A model generated the notes under the pieces. That model saw only the letters and a program-made list of their open reading frames with translations, was not told where the DNA came from and searched no databases. Below, piece by piece: positions 31,178 to 40,138 of a stretch of 64,000 nt of DNA. The stretch is from assembly GCF_000971395.1 (NCBI RefSeq), contig NZ_BBME01000009.1:62001-126000 (forward strand). The letters run 5' to 3'. A program made the position numbers and the translations under genes. The DNA is from Demequina iriomotensis. GTDB taxonomy: Bacteria > Actinomycetota > Actinomycetes > Actinomycetales > Demequinaceae. How positions within the stretch are numbered: the stretch's first letter is position 1; every line of letters starts with the position of its first letter.

Positions 31178-32167
31178 GTGTCCAGCGACAACATGCACGC
31201 ACCGATCGCTTCAGGCGAGCCGCGTGGCGCCGCCACCGCTGTTTCACGTGAAACACGAGATCCCTTCGACGGTCTCGCCGACGACGCCGACAGCCCTCTC
31301 GCGGCGGAGATGATGGCGACGGAGCGTCGGCGCCGCGAGCTGGAGACGGCAGACTTCCCCAAGCCGCCGGGCACCCGCATCATCGCGGTGTCCAACCAGA
31401 AGGGTGGGGTGGGGAAGACCACCACCTCGGTGAACGTGGCCGCGGCGTTGGCGAAGCGTGGCGCGAACGTGCTCGTGGTGGATGCCGACCCGCAGGGCAA
31501 CGCATCGACCGCGCTCGGCGTCGAGCATCGGTCGGGGACGCCCTCCATCTATGAGGTGCTGCTCGACGACACCCCGATGGCGAAGGTCGCTCAGCGGTGT
31601 CCGGACATCGACACGCTCTGGTGCATCCCCGCGACCATCGATCTCGCGGGTGCCGACATCGAGCTCGTCTCGGTGGTCCGGCGCGAGTTCCGCCTGCACG
31701 ATGCGCTGAAGGAGCTGCTCGCCGGCCCTGGCAAGGACCTCGACTACGTCTTCATCGACTGCCCGCCGAGCCTGGGCCTGCTCACGCTCAACGCGATGGT
31801 CGTGGCGACCGAGGTGATGATCCCCATCCAATGCGAGTACTACGCTCTCGAGGGCCTCACGCAGCTCATGAAGACGGTGGAGATGGTGCGGAAGCACCTC
31901 AATCGGGGCATCCACGTGTCGACCATCGTCCTCACGATGTACGACGGTCGCACCAATCTCGCGCGCGAGGTCGCCAACGAGGTCCGTTCGCACTTCCCGA
32001 CGCAGACGCTCGAGCAGACGGTGCCGCGCTCGGTGAGGGTTTCGGAGGCCCCGGGATTCGGCCAGACTGTCATCACGCATGACCCCCATTCCTCGGGTGC
32101 GGTCGCCTACATGACGATCGCCAGGGATATCGCGGTGCGCGGAGCCGCGGGATCGGAGAGCAAGTGA
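31178..32167 (+). CDS. parA: Chromosome-partitioning ATPase ParA
   Basis: The 329-residue protein has the deviant Walker [25 protein letters not shown] and the [15 protein letters not shown]alker B region of chromosomal ParA/Soj. It moves ParB-bound origins. The GTG at 31178 is chosen because AGAAGGGA lies 7 nt upstream; a longer frame from 31106 would translate parS site 2. The N-terminus still contains parS site 3 as residues AVSRETRD. It overlaps parB by 4 bp. Confidence 0.95.
   Translation: MSSDNMHAPIASGEPRGAATAVSRETRDPFDGLADDADSPLAAEMMATERRRRELETADFPKPPGTRIIAVSNQKGGVGKTTTSVNVAAALAKRGANVLVVDADPQGNASTALGVEHRSGTPSIYEVLLDDTPMAKVAQRCPDIDTLWCIPATIDLAGADIELVSVVRREFRLHDALKELLAGPGKDLDYVFIDCPPSLGLLTLNAMVVATEVMIPIQCEYYALEGLTQLMKTVEMVRKHLNRGIHVSTIVLTMYDGRTNLAREVANEVRSHFPTQTLEQTVPRSVRVSEAPGFGQTVITHDPHSSGAVAYMTIARDIAVRGAAGSESK
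31240..31255. promoter_or_regulatory. parS site 3 (inside parA coding sequence)
   Basis: TGTTTCACGTGAAACA is the complete 16-bp consensus parS, a perfect palindrome, located within the 5' part of parA. Confidence 0.93.
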
Positions 32168-33168
32168 GCAAGGCGAAGCGTGGCCTCGGACGGGGCCTGG
32201 GCGCCCTGATCCCCACCGAGCCCGAGGAGGACAGCATCGCCGCACCCGCGAGGGACCGCCCGCGCGATGTCTTCTTCTCCGATACCTCGACGGCGGCGAT
32301 CCCGACGATCACCGAGGTGTCGGAGGACGGGGAGCTGGTCCCGGTGCCCGGCGCCGCCTTCGCACACATCGAGCCGGCGAGCGTGGTGCCGAATCCGCGG
32401 CAGCCGCGCTCGGTCTTCGACGAGGACGCGCTCGCCGAGCTGGTCGCCTCGATCAAGGAGATCGGCGTCCTGCAGCCGATCGTCGTGCGTCCCCACCCCA
32501 CGGGGGAGGGCTACGAGCTCATCATGGGTGAGCGGCGCCTTCGCGCGACCAAGGAGGCCGGCCTCAGCGAGATCCCGGCGATCATCCGTTCCACGGACGA
32601 CACCGACATGCTCCGCGATGCGCTGGTCGAGAACCTGCATCGCAGCCAGCTGAACCCGCTCGAGGAGGCGGCCGCCTACCAGCAGCTCCTCGAGGACTTC
32701 GGGATCACCCATGAGGAGCTCGCGGCGCGGATCGCACGATCGCGCCCGCAGATCTCCAACACGCTGCGTCTCCTCAAGCTCCCGGCGACGGTGCAGCGCC
32801 GCGTCGCGGCGGGTGTGCTGAGCGCGGGCCATGCCCGTGCCCTGCTGGGGCTCGACTCCGCCGAGGCGATGGAGCACCTGGCTACCCGCATCGTCGCGGA
32901 GGGCCTGTCCGTGCGCGCGACCGAGGAGGCAGTTGCGCTGGGGGTCGAGGCTCCGCGCCAGCGCCGCGGCACCACGCGTGCCGGGGGTAGGACCGAGGCG
33001 CTCGACGAGCTCGGAGGGCGGCTAGGCGACCGCTTCGACACGCGCGTGAAGATCAAACTCGGACGCGCCAAGGGCTCGATCACGATCGACTTCGCCACGG
33101 TCGACGACCTCAACAGGATCGTCGCGATGATCGATCCTCAGGATCCCGGGGTGCTCGCCGCGCAGTAG
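32164..33168 (+). CDS. parB: Chromosome-partitioning protein ParB
   Basis: The 334-residue protein starts [17 protein letters not shown], the typical ParB N-terminus that stimulates ParA. It has the CTPase/ParB core ([31 protein letters not shown]), the helix-turn-helix ([23 protein letters not shown]) and a C-terminal dimer domain. The GTG start overlaps the parA stop (GTGA). It binds the three parS sites. Confidence 0.97.
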   Translation: MSKAKRGLGRGLGALIPTEPEEDSIAAPARDRPRDVFFSDTSTAAIPTITEVSEDGELVPVPGAAFAHIEPASVVPNPRQPRSVFDEDALAELVASIKEIGVLQPIVVRPHPTGEGYELIMGERRLRATKEAGLSEIPAIIRSTDDTDMLRDALVENLHRSQLNPLEEAAAYQQLLEDFGITHEELAARIARSRPQISNTLRLLKLPATVQRRVAAGVLSAGHARALLGLDSAEAMEHLATRIVAEGLSVRATEEAVALGVEAPRQRRGTTRAGGRTEALDELGGRLGDRFDTRVKIKLGRAKGSITIDFATVDDLNRIVAMIDPQDPGVLAAQ

Positions 33169-33182
33169 GCCGCATCAGCACA

Positions 33183-33209
33183 AGGCCCGGATCGCGATGA
33201 TCCGGGCCT
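33183..33209. terminator. Bidirectional terminator between parB and ddl
   Basis: AGGCCCGGATC (33183-33193) and GATCCGGGCCT (33199-33209) form a perfect 11-bp stem with a 5-nt loop between two convergent genes. Confidence 0.8.
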
Positions 33210-33232
33210 CGTGCTTCGTCGGCACGGCGGGT

Positions 33233-34168
33233 TCAGTCGCGCGAGACGGCCGTCTCGATGACCTCGCGGTACACCGCTCCGAGGTCGAGGCCCGCAGCCT
33301 CCGCCGCTTGCGGGAAGAGCGACGTCTCGGTCATACCAGGGGCGATGTTGATGTCGATCACCTGCGGGACGCCCGACTCGTCGAAGATGAGGTCGATCCG
33401 CGAGAGGTCCCGCAGGTCCATCGATCGGTGCACGGCGAGCGCCGTCGACGCCGCCGCCTCGGCCTGCGCGTCCGTGAGCCGGCCGGGGCAGAAGTACTCG
33501 ACGCGACCCGGGTTGTAGCGCGCGTCGTAGTCGTACGCGCCATCGGTGACGGTCTCCACGGCAGGAAGGACACGGGCCGTGTCGCCGGTCCCGAGCACGC
33601 TCATCGCGACCTCCGTGCCGGCCACGAAGCGCTCGACCAGCGCGGTGTCGCCGTACGCGAAGCAGTGGACCATGGCACGCGCGAGATCCTCGCGTTCGCG
33701 GACGATCGACACGCCGAGCGCCGAACCTCCGCGCACCGGCTTCACCACCACGGGAAGCCCGAACTTGGCGACAACGGCATCGAGCACCTGCTCCGCACCC
33801 ACCTCACGGAACAAGGATTGAGGCAGGGTGACGTGCTCGGGCGTCGCGATGCCGGACCTCGCCATCACCGCCTTCGAGACGGCCTTGTTCCAGGCGACGC
33901 GTGCCGAGTGCGATGCCGTGCCGACGAAGGGGACCCCGACCAGCTCCAACAGCGCCTGAAGCGAACCATCCTCGCCGGTGGCACCGTGAACCAGGGGCCA
34001 GACGACGTCGATGTCGCCGTGACGGAGCGTCGGGATCAGCTCGGTGTCCACATCGACCAGGCTGACCTTGTCGACGGCGCCCCTCAGCGCCTCCTGCACG
34101 CGCCGGCCCGAGCGGATCGAGACGTCGCGTTCGTGGGAGAGCCCTCCGGCGAGGATCAGTGCATGCAT
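33233..34168 (-). CDS. ddl: D-alanine--D-alanine ligase family protein
   Basis: The 311-residue ATP-grasp enzyme has HGATGEDGSLQALLELVGVPFVGT, VVKPVRGGSALGVSIV and DINIAPGMTETSLFP, the motifs of D-Ala-D-Ala ligases, which supply the peptidoglycan dipeptide. The ATG at 34168 follows AAGGGA. It is 16 nt downstream of the aminotransferase gene on the same strand, so they form an operon. It is somewhat shorter than typical Ddl (about 350), so a related ligase specificity is possible. Confidence 0.8.
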   Translation of the reverse strand: MHALILAGGLSHERDVSIRSGRRVQEALRGAVDKVSLVDVDTELIPTLRHGDIDVVWPLVHGATGEDGSLQALLELVGVPFVGTASHSARVAWNKAVSKAVMARSGIATPEHVTLPQSLFREVGAEQVLDAVVAKFGLPVVVKPVRGGSALGVSIVREREDLARAMVHCFAYGDTALVERFVAGTEVAMSVLGTGDTARVLPAVETVTDGAYDYDARYNPGRVEYFCPGRLTDAQAEAAASTALAVHRSMDLRDLSRIDLIFDESGVPQVIDINIAPGMTETSLFPQAAEAAGLDLGAVYREVIETAVSRD

Positions 34169-34184
34169 GGGGGTCCCTTCGTGC

Positions 34185-35495
34185 TCAGAAGAGGTCGGGT
34201 GCGGGGAAGTCGACGGTGTCGCCGGCGGCGCCGCCCGCGGTGCCGAAGATCCGTACGGTCTCGAGCTCCGCGTCGACCACGGTCGCGAGCCGCCGCACCC
34301 CTTCGCGGATGCGATCAGGGGTGGGGAAGCAGTAGGACAGGCGCAGGTGATCGGTACCGGAGCCGTCGATGTAGAACGCGCTGCCGGACACGTACGCGAC
34401 GCGCGCCGTGATGGCACGGGGAAGCATCGACTTCGCATCGAGGCCGTCGGGGAGCTTCACCCACACGTAGAAGCCGCCTTCGGGCACGTTCCAGGAGGCC
34501 TCGGGGATGTGCTCGCTCAGGGCGGAGATCATCGCGTCGCGCCGTTCGCGGTACTGCTCGCGGAACTTCTTGATCTGGCCCTGCCAGTCGAAGTGCTCGA
34601 GGTAGGTCGCGATCGCCATCTGCGACGCGTTCGACGGCGAGAGGATCGCGGCCTCGGACGCGAGCACCAGCTTCTCGCGCACCGCGTGAGGCGCCACGGC
34701 CCATCCCACCCGGTAGCCGGGAGCGAAGGTCTTGGAGAAAGACCCCAGGTAGATGACCCCTTCGGGGCTCATCGAACGCATCGCGGGCAGCGGCTCCTGG
34801 TCGAAGCCGAGCAGCCCGTAGGGGTTGTCCTCCAGCACCAGCACACCGTGCCGCTGGCAGATGTCCAGCACCTGGGGACGCCGCTCGAGCGACAGCGTCA
34901 CGCCGCCCGGGTTGTGGAAGTTGGGCACCGTGTAGAGGAACTTGACCCGCTTGCCCGCCGCCGCGAGGCGTGTGAGCGTCTGCTCCAGCGCCTCCGGGAT
35001 GAGGCCGTGGGCGTCCATGGGGACGTGCACCACCTCGGCCTCGTGCGCACGGAAGACCCCGAGCGCCCCGACGTAGGACGGCGCCTCGGCCACGATGACG
35101 TCGCCCGGGTCGATGAAGATCTTGGTGACCAGGTCGAGCGCCTGCTGCGAGCCCGTGGTCACCACCACATCGTCCGGGTGAGCCGAGATTCCCTCGAGCG
35201 CCATGACGTCGAGGATCTTCTCGCGCAGCACGGGATCGCCCTGCCCGGACCCGTACTGGAGGGCGACCTCGCCCTGCTCCACGATGAGCCGTCGGCTCAT
35301 CTCGCCGAGCTCCTCGAGCGGCAGGCCTCCGATGAAGGGCATCCCGCCCGCGAGCGAGACCACCTCGGGACGGCTCGCGACGGCGAAGAGCGCGCGGATC
35401 TCCGAGGCGCGCATCTGGTGCGCGCGCTGCGCATACGACCCGTACCAGGGATCGAGGCGGGTGCCCTCGCGAGGGGTGGGAGTGCCGTCGCTCAT
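34185..35495 (-). CDS. PLP-dependent aminotransferase, class I fold (LysN/2-aminoadipate type)
   Basis: The 436-residue fold-type I enzyme has FLYTVPNFHNPGG, VLEDNPYGLLGF and the PLP lysine in YLGSFSKTFAPGYRVGW. This subgroup includes 2-aminoadipate and aromatic aminotransferases; the substrate is not evident. No GntR domain is attached. The ATG at 35495 lies 6 nt after CAGACT, so translation may be leaderless. It is commonly found next to parB/trx genes in actinobacteria. A role in amino acid supply for the wall via the adjacent ddl is inference. Confidence 0.8.
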   Translation of the reverse strand: MSDGTPTPREGTRLDPWYGSYAQRAHQMRASEIRALFAVASRPEVVSLAGGMPFIGGLPLEELGEMSRRLIVEQGEVALQYGSGQGDPVLREKILDVMALEGISAHPDDVVVTTGSQQALDLVTKIFIDPGDVIVAEAPSYVGALGVFRAHEAEVVHVPMDAHGLIPEALEQTLTRLAAAGKRVKFLYTVPNFHNPGGVTLSLERRPQVLDICQRHGVLVLEDNPYGLLGFDQEPLPAMRSMSPEGVIYLGSFSKTFAPGYRVGWAVAPHAVREKLVLASEAAILSPSNASQMAIATYLEHFDWQGQIKKFREQYRERRDAMISALSEHIPEASWNVPEGGFYVWVKLPDGLDAKSMLPRAITARVAYVSGSAFYIDGSGTDHLRLSYCFPTPDRIREGVRRLATVVDAELETVRIFGTAGGAAGDTVDFPAPDLF

Positions 35496-35516
35496 GGCGC
35501 AAGTCTGGCACGGCGC

Positions 35517-35549
35517 CCGGGGTCCAGCCTGCAACGGCCTGGACCCCGG
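35517..35549. terminator. Terminator after trxB-trx
   Basis: CCGGGGTCCAG (35517-35527) and CTGGACCCCGG (35539-35549) are perfect 11-bp complements, 10 nt beyond the stop of the trxB-trx fusion. Confidence 0.75.
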
Positions 35550-35559
35550 ACGCCGACGT

Positions 35560-36888
35560 TCAGGAGCCGACGGGAGCGGCGATGACCTCGTCGAAGAGCT
35601 GCACCAGCGCGGGCTTGGGACGTGCGCCCACGACGGACCGCACCACCTGGCCGTCCTTGAAGAAGCTCATCGTCGGGATGGACGTCACCCCGTAGGCCAT
35701 GGCGAGCTCGGGGTTCGCGTCCGTGTCGACCTTGACCACCTTGAGCCGGCCGGCGTACTCCTCGGCGAGCTCGTCGAGCAGGGGCGCCACCGCGCGGCAC
35801 GGGCCGCACCACGTCGCCCAGAAGTCGACCACCACGGGGACCGAGCTCTGGAGGACCTCCGCCGGGAAGGAGTCGACGGTCGCGTTGACCGGCACCGCAG
35901 GAAGCTGGGCCGGCGCCGCCACCGCGTCCGCGGGCTCGACGGCCGCCGGTGCGACGTCGGCGAGCGAGTCGAGGAAGTGTTGGGCGTCGAGGGCGGCGGC
36001 GCAGCCCGAGCCGGCGGCGGTGATGGCCTGGCGGTAACGGTTGTCGACCAGGTCGCCGCACGCGAACACACCGGAGACGTTGGTCGCGGTGGTGCGGCCG
36101 ATGACCTGGACGTAGCCCTCGGCGTCGGTGTCGACCACACCCGTGACCAGCTCCGAGCGCGGCTCATGACCGATCGCAACGAACAGCCCGGTCGCGGCCA
36201 GCGTCGACTCCTCACCGGTGACCCGGTTGCGCACCCGCACCCCGGCGAGCTTGTCCTCACCGTCCAGCCCGACCACCTCGGAGTCCCACACGAACTCGAT
36301 CTTCGGATCCGCATGGGCACGGTCGGCCATGATCTTCGACGCCCGCAGCTCGTCACGGCGGTGCACCAGATACACCTTCGACGCGAACCGAGTCAGGAAC
36401 GTCGCCTCCTCCACCGCGGAGTCGCCACCACCGACGACCACCACCGCCTGGTCACGGAAGAAGAACCCGTCGCACGTGGCACACCACGACACACCCTTGC
36501 CCGACAGCCGCTTCTCATCGTCCAGCCCCAGCTCCCGGTACGCCGACCCGGTCGCGAGGATCACCGCCGACGCCGTGAACGTGCCCGACATGCCCGTCAC
36601 CACCGTCTTGACCGGACCCTCAAGATCCAGCGACACCGCATCATCGAACAGCACCTCGGCACCGAAACGCTCCGCCTGCGCCTGCAACGTCTCCATCAGC
36701 TCAGGACCCTGCACCCCCTCGACGAACCCCGGGAAATTCTCCACCTCCGTGGTGTTCATCAACGCCCCACCCGCCGTGATCGACCCCGCCACCACCAACG
36801 GCGCAAAACCCGCACGCGCCGCATAGATAGCCGCCGTATACCCGGCAGGACCAGAACCGACGATGATCAGGGTGCGGTTGTCGCTCAC
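35560..36888 (-). CDS. trxB: Thioredoxin reductase-thioredoxin fusion protein
   Basis: The 442-residue protein joins thioredoxin reductase (about 1-310; FAD motif [17 protein letters not shown], redox CATC in [16 protein letters not shown] motif [18 protein letters not shown]) to thioredoxin (about 340-442; [13 protein letters not shown]) through an Ala/Pro linker. It supplies reducing power from NADPH in one chain, like the M. leprae hybrid. The start follows GAGGAAAC. The reductase part uses more G- and T-ending codons (TTG, GGT, GCG, TAT) than the thioredoxin part and neighbouring genes, suggesting mosaic origin. Confidence 0.93.
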   Translation of the reverse strand: MSDNRTLIIVGSGPAGYTAAIYAARAGFAPLVVAGSITAGGALMNTTEVENFPGFVEGVQGPELMETLQAQAERFGAEVLFDDAVSLDLEGPVKTVVTGMSGTFTASAVILATGSAYRELGLDDEKRLSGKGVSWCATCDGFFFRDQAVVVVGGGDSAVEEATFLTRFASKVYLVHRRDELRASKIMADRAHADPKIEFVWDSEVVGLDGEDKLAGVRVRNRVTGEESTLAATGLFVAIGHEPRSELVTGVVDTDAEGYVQVIGRTTATNVSGVFACGDLVDNRYRQAITAAGSGCAAALDAQHFLDSLADVAPAAVEPADAVAAPAQLPAVPVNATVDSFPAEVLQSSVPVVVDFWATWCGPCRAVAPLLDELAEEYAGRLKVVKVDTDANPELAMAYGVTSIPTMSFFKDGQVVRSVVGARPKPALVQLFDEVIAAPVGS

Positions 36889-36912
36889 GATGTTTCCTCG
36901 TTCGATGGGGAT

Positions 36913-36933
36913 GCCCGGCGGTCACGGCCGGGC
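36913..36933. terminator. Candidate terminator after pseudokinase operon / trxB upstream hairpin
   Basis: GCCCGGC (36913-36919) and GCCGGGC (36927-36933) form a 7-bp stem with a 7-nt loop in the 110-bp gap upstream of trxB. Read on the reverse strand it would come after the pseudokinase gene only if transcription continued, so it may instead be a trxB leader structure. Confidence 0.3.
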
Positions 36934-36998
36934 GGCGTTCTGTCAACAGATGGTACGGGGACGATGTTCCCCGCACGGGCGGCGTTCGCCGCGGGAGA

Positions 36999-38402
36999 TC
37001 ACCCGGATGGGTCGGGAGAGGGCTCGAGCGTCGCGGTGACCGCGGGGTTCGGGATCGACGAGGGGTCCTCCTCGATCACGATGGCAGGGTCCAGCGGCGA
37101 GTCGAGCCAGCCCAGCGCGAGCATCACGGCGAAGACCATGCCGACGATAGCGATGGTGATGACCACCCGCGAGCCGTTGAGTGGACCGCCGTGCACCGCG
37201 CGATCGCGCGCGCGCCGCAGGCTGGTGGCGATCAGCTCGGACCCGGGAAAGCGGCGGTTGAGGGACTCGAGCACCAGCTCCCAGGTGCCGGGCTCCCTCA
37301 CGCGGTTCTGGTCGGCGACCATGATCTCGAGCGTGTCGAACGCGGCCTCGTGGCGATCCGCGGGGCGTCCCACGGTCGCGATCGCATCGGTGTCGGGCGC
37401 GGACGGCTCGTGGCCCTCCGGGGCCGCATCGTCCATGCCGATGTCGGTCGCCGGCACGGAGAGCGCGAGCACGGACTCCCGGAGCCCCGGCGTCGACATC
37501 TCGGCCGCGATCGCCTCGTCCGCCGAGCGCTGCGCGTTCGCGAGGGTCTCGGCGGCGACGAGCGCGCGTGCCGCCTCGCGGGCCTCGGCCTCGCGCCGCG
37601 CGGCCTCCTCCGCCTCCCGCAGCGCCCTCTCCTCGGCCTCGCGCTCCAGGCGCGGCGTCAGCGGCAGGGCATCCACGGTGGCCGCGAAGTCGGCGAGCGA
37701 GCGCGAGTCGGCGGACACGAGCGCCGCCACCACCTCGGACAGCGTGGCCGGTCCGGGACCCTGGAGCAGGCTCAGCACGAGCGCGCGGGCCTGGCCGGGG
37801 AGGTCCTCCGGAAGGTCGTCGGCCGTCGCCTCGGACGGCTCGAGGCCGGTGAGCGCTCGGACGAGCAGCGCGGTGATCGCGCGCGCATCCTCGGACTCGC
37901 CTGCCGAGCCCACCAGCCCCGCGGCCTGCGCCGCCTGCCCGTCGACGCCCAGCCCTCCGACCACCACGCGGCCGCGCGGGGAGACGGTGACGCATGCGGG
38001 CCGCACGTAGCCGTGCGACATGCCGTTGGAGCGCGCGACGGCGAGCGCTCGCGCGGCACCCGCGGCGACCGCCAGCGCGCGGCGCGGCTCGATGCGATGG
38101 GTCGCGAGCACCTGGTCCAGGACGGGCCCGGGCACGTGCTCGAAGGCGACGTACGTGACGGGACCGTCGGGCGCGTCCTCCTGGCCGGCGGCGACGATGC
38201 GCGCGAGGCGAGGATCGCGCAGCCGCGAGGCCCGCGTCGCCTCCTGGCGGATGGCGTCCGCGGCGTCGCCCGCGACGAGGTCCACGACCGTCCGACGCCC
38301 CAGCCGGGCATCGTGCCCGAGGTACCGCTCGACCCCCGGGATGTCGTGCTCGACCCGCTCGAGCAGGGTGAACCGCGCACCCACGATCGTGCCCGATTCC
38401 AC
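36999..38402 (-). CDS. Membrane-anchored pseudokinase linked to MurJ
   Basis: Of 467 residues, about 5-240 have a Ser/Thr-kinase-like fold (YVAFEHVPGPVLDQVL, AVAAGAARALAVARSNGMSHGYVRPACVTVSPRGRVVVGG). The catalytic loop HRD is replaced by HGY and no DFG is visible, so it is a pseudokinase. An Ala/Glu-rich helical stretch follows (about 255-305), then a membrane segment (about 405-425) and an extracellular tail. In mycobacteria the equivalent domain is fused to MviN/MurJ and binds FhaA; here it is a separate gene downstream of murJ. It is probably a regulator of lipid II flipping. Confidence 0.75.
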   Translation of the reverse strand: MESGTIVGARFTLLERVEHDIPGVERYLGHDARLGRRTVVDLVAGDAADAIRQEATRASRLRDPRLARIVAAGQEDAPDGPVTYVAFEHVPGPVLDQVLATHRIEPRRALAVAAGAARALAVARSNGMSHGYVRPACVTVSPRGRVVVGGLGVDGQAAQAAGLVGSAGESEDARAITALLVRALTGLEPSEATADDLPEDLPGQARALVLSLLQGPGPATLSEVVAALVSADSRSLADFAATVDALPLTPRLEREAEERALREAEEAARREAEAREAARALVAAETLANAQRSADEAIAAEMSTPGLRESVLALSVPATDIGMDDAAPEGHEPSAPDTDAIATVGRPADRHEAAFDTLEIMVADQNRVREPGTWELVLESLNRRFPGSELIATSLRRARDRAVHGGPLNGSRVVITIAIVGMVFAVMLALGWLDSPLDPAIVIEEDPSSIPNPAVTATLEPSPDPSG

Positions 38403-38433
38403 CTGTGCCGTACCCCCGTGATCCGTCCGGTGC

Positions 38434-40137
38434 CTATCGTACGGTGCGCCGCAGACGTCGCAGCAGGGGCTCCGCGAGCTCGCTCGCCTCGGGCACGCGC
38501 AGCACGCGCAGCAGCGCCCAGTAGAGCACCCCCATGAGGGGCACGAGCACCGCGAGGGCGCCGCACGCGATCATCAGGCTGTGAAGCCGATCGGCGGGAT
38601 CCGGCTCGGGGATGAAGCGCAGCAGGGACCATCCGGCCACCCCGGCGAGCGCGGCCGCCAGCAGCGCTCGCGAGGCCACCGCCGTGTAGGCCGCGAGGCC
38701 GAGGCTGCCGATGCGGCGCCGGACGCCCCGTGCGCGCAGCACCACCCCGACGACGTTCGACAGGGACAGCGCGAGCGCGACCCCCGCGGTCCACCAGTAG
38801 GGATCGAGCACGCGCTGGAAGGCGAGCATGCCCACCGCCCACGCGATGGTCACGGGGATCTGGATGAGGAAGACCGCCCGGCCGTCCTCGAGCGCGAAGA
38901 AGACGTTCTTGAACACGCCCAGTAGCGCGAGGGGCACACCTCCGACCGCGAGGGCCATCAGCACGTACGCGACGGAGCGCACCACATCGGCCTCCACCGT
39001 GGGCAGGGCGAGGCGCACGATCGCCGGGGCGAGCGCGACCAGCACGGCCGTGGACCACAGGCCGAACACCGTGACGATGCGCATGCCGCGCTGCACGGTG
39101 GCGCGCAGCGCGGCCATGTCCTGCGCGGCGGCGTGACGCGACATCGTGGTGGCGAGCGCCGTGAGCAGCGACACGATGATGAGTGAGTGCGGGAGCAGGT
39201 AGAGCATCATGGCGTTGAAGTAGGCGGCGTTGCCCGCGATCGACGGGTCGCCGAGCTCGGACCCGATCGCGCCCGCCTCGCTCGCGATGCGCGTCACGAC
39301 GATGACGCCCGCCTGGTCGAGCAGCACCGCGCCGAGCGCCCACCCGGCGACCGTGGTGACGCCGGAAAGCTCGCCCTGGGGGCCCGTCCACACCGGGCGC
39401 CAGCGATAGCCGCCGCGCAGGAGCGGCCACACCAGGATCAGCGCCTGGGCCGCGATGCCGAGCGTGGCCGTGCCCGCGATGAGCCAGATCGCGTTCGCGC
39501 CCCACCAGCCCGGGTCGTCGAACGCGGCGCTGTGGCGGTCGTACCCGCCGTACATCGCAAGGAAGGCCGCGAGCCCCACGATCGAGACGATGTTGTTGAG
39601 CACGGGCGCCCACATGTAGGGGCCGTACTGCTCGCGCGCGTTGAGCACCTGGCCCAGGATCGTGTAGACGCTGTAGAAGAGCAGCTGCGGGATGCACCAG
39701 AATGCGAAGGCGATCGCGAGCTCGCGCTGCGGCGCGTCCCAGCCCTGCGTGTACACGTTGACGAAGACGGGCGCGGCGAGCGTGAAGAGCACCGTGATCC
39801 CGAGCGAGCCGGCGATCCCGAGGGTGACGATGCGGTCGACGGTGCGCTTGCCGTCAGGGCGGCGGAACGCGCGCACGATCTGCGGCACGAGCACGGCGTT
39901 GAGCACGCCGGCCGCGACGATGGCGTAGAGCGTGTTCGGGATCTTGTTCGCGACGTCGTAGGCGTTGGCGGCGATCCCGGTCGCGCCGATCGCGCCCACG
40001 AGCATCGCGTTGCGGATGAAGCCCAGCCCGCGCGACACGAAGGTGCCCGAGGCCATCACCAGCGTGTTGCGCCCCACCGAGCGGCGCGGCGCCGCCGGGG
40101 CCTCGGGCCCGCCGGCGGTCGCCTCGTCCTCGGTCAC
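38434..40137 (-). CDS. murJ: Lipid II flippase MurJ (MviN)
   Basis: The 567-residue protein has about 14 membrane segments and the MOP-superfamily pattern LVMASGTFVSRGLGFIRNAML, NKIPNTLYAIVAAGVLNAVLVPQIVRA, FWCIPQLLFYSVYTILGQVLNAR. It flips lipid II for peptidoglycan synthesis. The GTG at 40137 is 1 nt after the DUF6049 stop, so it is translationally coupled. The short C-terminal basic tail lacks the pseudokinase fusion. Confidence 0.93.
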   Translation of the reverse strand: MTEDEATAGGPEAPAAPRRSVGRNTLVMASGTFVSRGLGFIRNAMLVGAIGATGIAANAYDVANKIPNTLYAIVAAGVLNAVLVPQIVRAFRRPDGKRTVDRIVTLGIAGSLGITVLFTLAAPVFVNVYTQGWDAPQRELAIAFAFWCIPQLLFYSVYTILGQVLNAREQYGPYMWAPVLNNIVSIVGLAAFLAMYGGYDRHSAAFDDPGWWGANAIWLIAGTATLGIAAQALILVWPLLRGGYRWRPVWTGPQGELSGVTTVAGWALGAVLLDQAGVIVVTRIASEAGAIGSELGDPSIAGNAAYFNAMMLYLLPHSLIIVSLLTALATTMSRHAAAQDMAALRATVQRGMRIVTVFGLWSTAVLVALAPAIVRLALPTVEADVVRSVAYVLMALAVGGVPLALLGVFKNVFFALEDGRAVFLIQIPVTIAWAVGMLAFQRVLDPYWWTAGVALALSLSNVVGVVLRARGVRRRIGSLGLAAYTAVASRALLAAALAGVAGWSLLRFIPEPDPADRLHSLMIACGALAVLVPLMGVLYWALLRVLRVPEASELAEPLLRRLRRTVR

Positions 40138-40138
40138 G

